Positions 50,249 to 58,300 of a DNA stretch of 64,000 bases are shown in pieces; positions within the stretch are counted from its first letter, which is position 1, and each line of letters begins with the position of its first letter. This stretch comes from Streptomyces noursei (GTDB taxonomy: Bacteria; Actinomycetota; Actinomycetes; Streptomycetales; Streptomycetaceae). The position numbers and the translations under genes were made by a program. The notes beneath the pieces were generated by a model, which worked only from the letters and a program-made list of their open reading frames with translations, was not told the DNA's origin and made no database searches. The stretch covers positions 180,294 to 244,293 of the forward strand of contig NZ_LWBU01000091.1 of the NCBI RefSeq assembly GCF_001646665.1, given 5' to 3'.

Positions 50249-50938
50249 GTGGGCACCGGAACGACGAGCGGGCCGCCCAGGCAGCGGCACACCGAGGACC
50301 TGCTGGCGGCGGTGTCCATGACGTCCGCGCAGCTCGCCCAGGCGGTCGGCCGGTTCGACGGTGACACCCTGGCCATGGTGACGGCCGCGATCCGCACGGC
50401 GGAGCGCGCCTTCGAGGAGCTCGACGCCTGCTACGACGTCATCGACGACGCGTCGGCCACGGGCCAGGCAATCGCCGCTCGGCTGGGCGCCCTGCTCGCG
50501 GCGGAGGACGAGCAGAGCATCGGCCCGGAGCTGGACGCCCTGGACGCGGTCTCCGCTCGCGTCCGCGGCACCGACCAGGCCCGAGAGCTGCTGCATCGTG
50601 TCCTCGGACGGGAGGAGGCGGCCGAGCGCGCCCTGCCGGCGGTGCGCCGTCTCACCGGAGCGGATCTGCCCGCTCTGCCTTCCGCCTATGCGGACGACGC
50701 GGGTTTCGACGACCTGATGGCGTTGGCCGCCCGCGAGGAGGAGCTGGCGCCACGGCTGCGCGCGGCACACGCCGAGCGCCTGCGTGAGGTGGCCGCGCAC
50801 CTCGTCCACGTGGTGGAGAAGGTCGCGGCCGTGGGTTTCGCCGACGAGGCCTTCGCCCGGGAATCGGCGCAAGAGGCCCGCCGGGCCCACGCACTATGGG
50901 TCCGGTGCCTCGCGGAGCGCAGGCGGGACCTCGGATAG
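50249..50938 (+). CDS. Hypothetical alpha-helical protein in defence cluster
   Basis: I do not recognise this 229-residue protein. It is acidic, Ala/Glu/Leu/Arg-rich and almost wholly helical by composition, with long heptad-like stretches (about 35-125 and 160-225) suggesting a coiled coil or helical bundle; there is no signal peptide or membrane segment. GTG 50249 follows GAGAGGGGA. It is divergent from the McrBC-type pair and 108 nt upstream of the kinase gene on the same strand, so it may act with the kinase as adaptor or sensor. Confidence 0.72.
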   Translation: MGTGTTSGPPRQRHTEDLLAAVSMTSAQLAQAVGRFDGDTLAMVTAAIRTAERAFEELDACYDVIDDASATGQAIAARLGALLAAEDEQSIGPELDALDAVSARVRGTDQARELLHRVLGREEAAERALPAVRRLTGADLPALPSAYADDAGFDDLMALAAREEELAPRLRAAHAERLREVAAHLVHVVEKVAAVGFADEAFARESAQEARRAHALWVRCLAERRRDLG

Positions 50939-51046
50939 CCGGCCGCCTCCGCGCCCGTACGGCACCGGGTCTCCGGCCGGATAACGTGTGCGGTGCGACC
51001 GGACATGTCAGCTCCGTCCTCACGCTCACGAGCAGAAAGGCCCCTC

Positions 51047-52336
51047 GTGCACATCGCTCCCCTCAGCCCGCATGACCCCGTCGAGCTGGGCGGCTACGAG
51101 CTGCTCGGCCGCATCGGGCACGGCGGCATGGGGCAGGTGTACCTGGGCGAGTCACCCGGCGGGGAGCCCGCAGCCGTCAAGGTGATCAAGCCGTCCGTCG
51201 TGGACTCCGAGACCCGGCAGCGCTTCGCCCAGGAAGTGGAGATCCTCAAGACGATCTGGGGTGCGCGGATCGCGGCGCTGCTCGACGCCGACGCGGAGGC
51301 CGATCCGCCGTGGCTGGCCACCGAGTACGTTGAGGGCCCCGACCTGAGCCGGCACGTGGCCTTGCACGGCCCGCTGCCCTCGCTGCTCGCCGCCTCCCTC
51401 GGGGCGACGCTCGCCGAAGCGCTCGCCACCGTACACAAGCAGGGTCTGCTGCACCGTGACCTCAAGCCCGCGAACGTGCTGCTCGGCCCCAACGGGCCGA
51501 AGGTCATCGACTTCGGTCTCGCGGTGTTCGCCGAGTCGAGCGTGTCCCTGACCGCGCCCAACACCGTGGTCGGCACACCTGCGTGCATGGCGCCCGAACA
51601 GGCGAGGGGCGACCGGCCGCTGACGCCAGCGGTCGACGTGCACGCGCTCGGCGCCGTGATGCTGTTCGCCGTCTCCGGGCACCTGCCGTACCAGGCCGCG
51701 AACATCCACGTCCTCTTCCATCAGGTCACCGACCCGGGGACGGCTCCCGACCTGTCGGGGGTCCCCGACGAGCTGGTGCCCCTGCTGACGGCGATGCTCG
51801 CGCACCGGGCCGAGGACCGGCCGGCGCTGAGCGACGTCGTCCAGCAGTGCCGGGCGGTCATCGAGGCGCAGGGCTTCAAGGTCGCCCAGGCACGGCGCCG
51901 GCTCACGACGCACACGGCGGCTCCCTCGCATCCGCTGGACAACCTGCCGCCCACGGTCGCCCTCCCGTTGCCGCCCACCGTCCCGGCGGCCCCGGCGGTT
52001 CCCGGGCCGAGCACGCCGCCGTCGACAGGGCCGACCGTGGTGCTCTCCCCGGACGCCACCCCGCCGGCCGCCCCCGCTCCTGACGCCGACGAGCAGGCCG
52101 TCCCCGAGCCGACCCCTACGCTCGTCGACCGTCCCGCGCCGCCGTCCGGAAGCGATGCGCCCTCGTCCGCACCCGCCGCCCCGGAACCCGCCTCGGGCAC
52201 GGACAGCCCGTCGTCCACGCCGCCGGCCGCTCCCCGCGCCCCCCGCGGCCGCTCCGGGCAGCGGCTGCATTCCGCCCAGGCCCGGATCACCGCACAGCGG
52301 CTCCGCGAGGTGTACGCGGCCCAGGCCGCGTTCTGA
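51047..52336 (+). CDS. Serine/threonine protein kinase without membrane anchor
   Basis: This 429-residue Hanks-type kinase has its catalytic domain at about 15-280: Gly loop GRIGHGGMGQV (about 21-31), Lys45 (AAVKVIK), catalytic loop HRDLKPAN (about 135) and DFG (about 154); the activation segment has GTPACMAPEQ. A disordered Pro/Ala/Ser/Thr tail (about 290-400) and a short basic helical end follow. The usual Streptomyces kinase with transmembrane helix and sensor is not seen, so it is probably cytoplasmic. GTG 51047 has AAAGG 6 nt upstream. Its place before a helicase and a DNA methyltransferase recalls, but does not match, the PglW kinase of phage growth limitation. Confidence 0.88.
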   Translation: MHIAPLSPHDPVELGGYELLGRIGHGGMGQVYLGESPGGEPAAVKVIKPSVVDSETRQRFAQEVEILKTIWGARIAALLDADAEADPPWLATEYVEGPDLSRHVALHGPLPSLLAASLGATLAEALATVHKQGLLHRDLKPANVLLGPNGPKVIDFGLAVFAESSVSLTAPNTVVGTPACMAPEQARGDRPLTPAVDVHALGAVMLFAVSGHLPYQAANIHVLFHQVTDPGTAPDLSGVPDELVPLLTAMLAHRAEDRPALSDVVQQCRAVIEAQGFKVAQARRRLTTHTAAPSHPLDNLPPTVALPLPPTVPAAPAVPGPSTPPSTGPTVVLSPDATPPAAPAPDADEQAVPEPTPTLVDRPAPPSGSDAPSSAPAAPEPASGTDSPSSTPPAAPRAPRGRSGQRLHSAQARITAQRLREVYAAQAAF

Positions 52337-52419
52337 CACCGGCGGGCTCCCGATGCGGGCGGACCCGCGATACTGAGGGGCCTGCCACAACCGTCACGAA
52401 ACACCACAGGAGGACACGG

Positions 52420-55380
52420 GTGACCGCCGTCCAGACCAGCCCCGAGCAGCACGGCGACGCGTCGGTCGCGGCGGGGCAGGAGCAGCAGTTCCCCGCGGGC
52501 GCGCAGGTGCTCGTACGCGACGAGGTGTGGCTGGTCAGGAACGCAGTGCCGACCACCGACGACGGCACCCGGGTCGAGGTGGTCGGGGTGTCCGACTTCG
52601 TGCGGGACCAGGAGGCCGTGTTCTTCACCGGCCTGGACACCGTCGAGCTCATCGACCCGCGCGACACCCGCCTGATCGCGGACGACTCTCCCACCTACCG
52701 GCGCTCCCGGCTGTTCCTGGAGGCCGTGCTGCGCCGCACGGCCCTGCCCCAGTCCGAGCGGCGGCTCGCGCTCGCCGACTCCTTCCTCCTGGACCCGCTC
52801 CCCTACCAGCGCCGCCCCGCCGAACTCGCGCTCTCCGGCGCCAATCTGCGCCCCCGGCTGCTGATCGCGGACGTCGTGGGCCTGGGCAAGACGCTGGAGA
52901 TCGGCCTGACGCTCGCCGAGCTCATCCGGCGCGGCCGGGGTGAGCGCATCCTCGTCGTCACGCCGCAGCACGTCCTGGAGCAGTTCCAGCACGAGCTGTG
53001 GACACGGTTCGCCATTCCGCTGGTCCGGCTGGACTCGGTGGGCATCGAGCGGATCCAGCGCGAGATCCCCGCGGGACGGAATCCGTTCACGTTCTTCAAG
53101 CGCGTGATCGTCTCGATCGACACGTTGAAGAACACCGATCAGTACCGCCACCACCTGGAGCAGATCCGCTGGGACGCGGTCGTCATCGACGAGTCGCACA
53201 ACCTGATCAACCGCGGCTCCCTGCGCAACCAGCTCGCCCAGACCCTGGCGCCGCGCACCGACGCCCTGATCCTCGCCTCCGCCACGCCGCACAACGGCGA
53301 CGCGAGGTCGTTCGCCGAGCTGATCGCCCTGCTGGACCCGGCGGCTATCCGCGACCCGGAGAACTACCGGGCGGAGGACATCGAGCATCTCTTCATCCGC
53401 CGTACGAAGGTCAGCACCGAGGTCCGCGAGCAGATGAAGGGCCAGTGGGCGGACCGCGGCCCGTCCCAGGCCGTACACTGCCCGGCCACCCCGGCCGAGG
53501 AGCGGATCTTCGAGGAGCTGGCGGCCGTCTGGCTGCCGCGCGACGGCAGCCCGTCCGTGAGCCCCGTCCCGCTCTTCCCGTACACGCTCCTCAAGTCCTT
53601 CCTCTCCTCGCACGCGGCGCTCAAGGCCACCGTGAGCGCCCGTATCAAGACCCTGGAGAAGAAGGACGACCCCCTCGCCACGGCGGCGGAGCTCGCCGCC
53701 CTGCGCCGGCTCGCGGAACTGGCCGCGGACCTGACGGAGGCGGACTCGGCGAAGTTCGCCGCGCTGGTGGAACAGCTGAAGGGCATCGGCGTCGGCCCGT
53801 CCTCCGACACCCGCGTCGTGGTCTTCTCGGAGCGCGTCCAGACCCTGGAGTGGCTGGCGACCATCCTGCCCGCCGCCCTCGGCTTCCGGGGCCGGACCGC
53901 GAAGGACTGCCTGCGCGTGATGCACGGCGGCCTGTCCGACGAGCAGCAGATGCGGGTCGTGGAGGAGTTCGGGCTGGCCGGCGCTCCGGTACGGATCCTG
54001 CTGACGGGCGACGTGGCCTCCGAGGGCGTCAACCTGCACCGCCAGTGCCACCAGCTGGTCCACTACGACGTACCGTGGTCGCTGATCCGCATCGAGCAGC
54101 GCAACGGCCGCATCGACCGCTACGGTCAGGCCCACCCGCCGCAGTTCCGCGCCCTGATCCTCACCAGCGGCACCGAGGGCGCGAAGGACGACACCCTGGT
54201 CTCCGAGCGGCTCCTTGAGCGCGAGGACCAGGCGCACCGTTCGCTCGGCACGGCGGAGGCCGTCACCGGCCTCTACCGCGCGGAGGCCGAGGAGAAGTCC
54301 CTCATCCAGGATCTGCTGCGCGGCAGGACCGTGGACGAGTCCCTCGACAGGCGCCGGTCCGGCGAGGACGCCGGCACGGACGCCATGGACGACTTCCTGG
54401 CGGACTTCTTCGGCTCGGTCGGTGACGAGCCGAAGGCGGAGGACGCGGAGACCGACGGGCAGTCCGCCCCCGAGACGGCCGGAGGCGCCACCGGCACGGA
54501 AGTGGCCACGGGCTCCGTCCTCCCCCGCCTCTTCGACTCAACCGCCCACTTCCTGGACGAGGCGCTGCGCGAGGTGTACCCGGACGCCCGCGACCGCCTG
54601 GACCTCGACCGTGACGAGCAGTCGGGCCTGCTGTCCTTCCGTCCCCCGGCCGACCTCCTCCACCGCCTCAAGGCGCTGCCCGTGGACTACCTGCGCGAAC
54701 AGCGGTTGCGCGAGCGGCTGTTGGTCACCTTCAATCGGCGGCTCGCCCAGCACTCGCTCCAGCGGGCCCGCGAGGCGGGTTCCACCTCCAGCTGGCCGGA
54801 GATCTCGCTGCTGACCGACCTGCACCCGGTCGTCGAGTGGCTGACGGACAAGGTCCTCGTCCGGCTCGGGCGCCAGGAGGCGCCGATGATCACGGCGGAG
54901 GTGGCGGAGCCCACCTATCTCGTCCAGGGCGTGTACTCGAACGCCCTGGGCCGGCCGACGGTCGTCAAGTGGATGGGCGTGACGCGCAGCGGGGCCGTGG
55001 ACGACGACATGGTGTCGCTGCTGCGCCGCTCCGGGGTCGGCCCGACGATGGCGAACAAGCTCCGTCACCGGGACCCCGCCCCGTTGGCCGCCGCCATCCC
55101 CGCCGTACTGGAGGCCGCCGAGGCCTTCATGGAGCGGCACCGGGACGCCTGGGACCGGCCGCTGCGCGAGTCGATCGAGCGCCACAAGCTGCGCCTCGGC
55201 GACTGGGAGCAGCCCACGCTGGCGGGCGAGCACACCAAGCGGCGGCTCACCGACCTCGCCGATGACCTGCTGACCACCGGGCAGCGCCCGATGCTGCGCG
55301 TGCTCGCGGTGCTGCTGCCCGACCCCGACGCACCACCGGCCGCGTCCGCGCCCCTGTCCGCCACGCCCGCCGCCCTCTGA
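52420..55380 (+). CDS. SNF2-family helicase, DrmD-like
   Basis: This 986-residue superfamily-2 helicase has motif I ADVVGLGKTLEIG (about 148-160), motif II VVIDESHN (about 255; DESH instead of DEAH), motif III ASATPHNGDA, and a C-terminal RecA lobe with GDVASEGVNLHRQCHQ and motif VI QRNGRIDRYGQ (about 560). An acidic low-complexity linker (about 650-700) and a long C-terminal region follow. It is the type called DrmD in class 1 DISARM, where it accompanies a large adenine methylase. The methylase gene starts 13 nt after its stop, supporting one complex or operon. Confidence 0.88.
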   Translation: MTAVQTSPEQHGDASVAAGQEQQFPAGAQVLVRDEVWLVRNAVPTTDDGTRVEVVGVSDFVRDQEAVFFTGLDTVELIDPRDTRLIADDSPTYRRSRLFLEAVLRRTALPQSERRLALADSFLLDPLPYQRRPAELALSGANLRPRLLIADVVGLGKTLEIGLTLAELIRRGRGERILVVTPQHVLEQFQHELWTRFAIPLVRLDSVGIERIQREIPAGRNPFTFFKRVIVSIDTLKNTDQYRHHLEQIRWDAVVIDESHNLINRGSLRNQLAQTLAPRTDALILASATPHNGDARSFAELIALLDPAAIRDPENYRAEDIEHLFIRRTKVSTEVREQMKGQWADRGPSQAVHCPATPAEERIFEELAAVWLPRDGSPSVSPVPLFPYTLLKSFLSSHAALKATVSARIKTLEKKDDPLATAAELAALRRLAELAADLTEADSAKFAALVEQLKGIGVGPSSDTRVVVFSERVQTLEWLATILPAALGFRGRTAKDCLRVMHGGLSDEQQMRVVEEFGLAGAPVRILLTGDVASEGVNLHRQCHQLVHYDVPWSLIRIEQRNGRIDRYGQAHPPQFRALILTSGTEGAKDDTLVSERLLEREDQAHRSLGTAEAVTGLYRAEAEEKSLIQDLLRGRTVDESLDRRRSGEDAGTDAMDDFLADFFGSVGDEPKAEDAETDGQSAPETAGGATGTEVATGSVLPRLFDSTAHFLDEALREVYPDARDRLDLDRDEQSGLLSFRPPADLLHRLKALPVDYLREQRLRERLLVTFNRRLAQHSLQRAREAGSTSSWPEISLLTDLHPVVEWLTDKVLVRLGRQEAPMITAEVAEPTYLVQGVYSNALGRPTVVKWMGVTRSGAVDDDMVSLLRRSGVGPTMANKLRHRDPAPLAAAIPAVLEAAEAFMERHRDAWDRPLRESIERHKLRLGDWEQPTLAGEHTKRRLTDLADDLLTTGQRPMLRVLAVLLPDPDAPPAASAPLSATPAAL

Positions 55381-55393
55381 GAGAGCCACTGTC

Positions 55394-58300
55394 ATGACGT
55401 ACGACTCCCTGGTCAACCGCGGCGACTACTTCTCGGCCCACTACCTCGCCGAGGTACTGCCCAAGGACCTCAAGACGGGCCTGCTCCAGACCTGGAAGGA
55501 GCGGGAGGAGGCTGCGAAGCCCCCGGCCGGTACGGGAGAGGCGGCGCCCTCCGAGGGCCCCGACATGCTGCGCGAGGACACCAAGCAGGCCCTGCCCGTC
55601 ACTCCGCGGGCCGGTCTCCGGGCACTGCGCCGCAACTACTTCCGTGCCCGCTCCTTCTTCGCCCTCCCTGAGGACGCCGAGGGCACCGCCTCCGTGCCCG
55701 ACGCGGGAGACGACGCGCTGACGTACGGCGCCCCCGCCTGGCGGGAGCGGGTACACGCGCTGAACGCCGAGGTCCTGCGCGCACTGGGCTACGACGCGAA
55801 GCCCGGCAACCTCACCGTCTGGCGGGCGGGCCAGAGCCACGAGATCACCGTCGCGCACGTCGAGAAGGGCCTCGTCGCCGTCGACTGCGGCTGGGCCGCC
55901 GAGGCGGACGCCGCCCTGGACCCCGACGGCCCGGGCCGTCTGCTCGACCCCGTCGTCCTCGACGGCTCGAACAGCCTGACCACCGGCTCCAAGCTGGCCT
56001 CGTTCCTGTTCGCCTGCGACGAGGCCCCGCGCTACGTGCTGCTGCTCGTCGGCGGCGTCGTCGTCCTCGCCGACCGGATGGTGTGGGGCGAGGGCCGCTA
56101 CCTCGCCGTCTCCCTCGACATCGCACTCCAGCGCAACGACACTCGTCCGGGCGGCGAACTCGACACCGTCGCGGCGCTGTTCGGCGCCGACTCGCTCCGC
56201 ACCCCCGAGGAGGGCGGCGAGAACCCGCTCGCCGAACTCGTCGGCAAGTCCACCAAGCACGCGGTGGGGGTCTCCAGCGACCTGCGCGACGGCCTGCGCC
56301 TGAGCGTCGAGCTGATCGCCAACGAGGTTCTGGAACGCCTCCGCGAGCAGGGCGTGCAGCCGCAGGACATCGGCGAACTCCCCGAGCTCGGCCGCCAGCT
56401 GACCCGCGAGTCGCTGCGCTACCTGTACCGCATCCTGTTCCTGCTGTACGCCGAGGCCCGCCCCGAGCTCGGCATCCTGCCGTCCGACTATCCCGAGTAC
56501 CAGCTCGGCTACGGCCTCGGCCGGCTCGGCGAACTCGTCGCGGAGCGCGACCTCGTCGACGAGAAGTCCCGCCGCGGCTTCTACCTGTACGAATCGCTCG
56601 ACCTGCTGTTCCGCAAGGTCCAGGACGGCTACCGGCCGCGCCGCACCCACGGCGAGACGGCGGAGGCGGCGGAGAGCGCCGAGGCCGTCGGCTCGGTCGG
56701 CGCGAAGACCAGCGAGGACCTGGGCCTGCGCTTCGAGCCCCTGCACTCCACGCTCTTCGAGCGGGACTCGATCAAGCTGATCGGCGCGGACGCCGTCGTC
56801 GACCCCCGTCACGACGCCGACGAGGCCCTCGCCCGCGGCGAACGCGTCCGCTACCTCGACACCCGGCTCCGCAACGCCACCCTGTACGAGGTCCTGCACA
56901 AGCTCATGCTCACCAAGGGCAAGAAGGGCGAGCGCGGCGGCTTCATCTCGTACGCCCAGCTGGGCATCAACCAGCTCGGCGCCGTGTACGAGGGCCTGAT
57001 GTCGTACTCCGGCTTCATCGCGGGCGAGGAGCTGTACGAGGTCGCCAAGGGCGGCGACCCTAAGGACGGCTCCTGGCTGGTGCCCAAGTCGAAGGCCGAC
57101 GAGTACCCGGACACGGTCTTCGTCCGGCGGCCGGACCGCGACACGGGCGAGGAGCTGCGCGTCCGGTACGCCCCCGGCTCGTTCGTCTACCGGCTCTCCG
57201 GCCGCGACCGCCAGACCTCGGCCTCCTACTACACCCCGGAGTCCCTCACCAAGGTCACGGTGGAGCTGGCCCTCCAGCACCGCCTGGACCAAGACGGCAC
57301 GGAGACCAAGGCGCGCGAGCTGCTCGACTGGAAGATCTGCGAACCGGCCCTCGGCTCGGGCGCGTTCCTCAACGAGGCGATCAACCAGGTAGCCGCCGAG
57401 TACCTGCGGCGCCGGCAGAAGGAACTCGGCCGCTCCATCGACACCGAGCAGTACGCCGTCGAGCTCCAGAAGGCCAAGGCGTACATCGCCCTCCACAACT
57501 CGTACGGCGTCGACCTCAACGAGACGGCGGTCGAGCTGGCCGAGGTGTCGTTGTGGCTCAACACCATGCACCCCGGCATGGAGGCCCCCTGGTTCGGCCT
57601 CCACCTGCGGCGCGGCAACTCCCTCATCGGCGGCCGACGCGAGGTGTACAGCCCCGAGCGCCTGAAGAAGGGCGGCTGGCTGGGCACGACGCCGGAACGC
57701 TACCCGCTGGCGGACGCGCAGGCGGGCGTCCCGCTGCCGGAGGGCGCGGTGCACCACTTCCTCCTCCCGGCGAAGGAGTGGGGCGCTGTCGCCGCCGAGA
57801 AGGAGGCGAAGGCGCTGGCGCCGGAGGCCGCGAAGGCGCTCGGCGCGTGGCGCAAGGCGGTCACGAAGTCCCCGACGGCCAAGCAGACGGCCCGCCTCCA
57901 GGGCCTGGCTCGGCGGGCCGAGTACCTGTGGGACCTGGTCGTGCAGCGGCTGACGATCTCCGAGCGGGAGATCTCGCGGCGTGTGGACGTGTGGGAGGCG
58001 GAGCCGGGTTGGCTGCGCCGGCCTAAGGAGGCCGTGCCCCGGGAGAAGGTGCTGGCCGACCTCACGGCGGTGGACACCCCGTACTGGCGGCTGAAGAAGC
58101 TCATGGACACGTGGTGCGCGCTGTGGTTCTGGCCGGTGCAGGAGGCTGGGCTGCTGGACGGGACCGACGCGCGGTACCAGCGGGCGGAGGTCCCGCCCGC
58201 ACGGCAGGGCGGGGCCGTTGCGGAGTCCGGGGCGTCGGACGTGATCCGTACGTACGAGGAGGTCGACCTTCTCGGGAACGTCACCGTGAAGGAGGTCAAG

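Noticed and set aside
46858..50397. A single 1179-codon minus-strand frame spanning both McrBC-type genes
   Set aside because: Only its C-terminal 450 codons are the McrC-like gene. The rest is an out-of-frame shadow of the McrB-like gene, as shown by the GTGA junction and the intact AAA+ motifs in the other frame.
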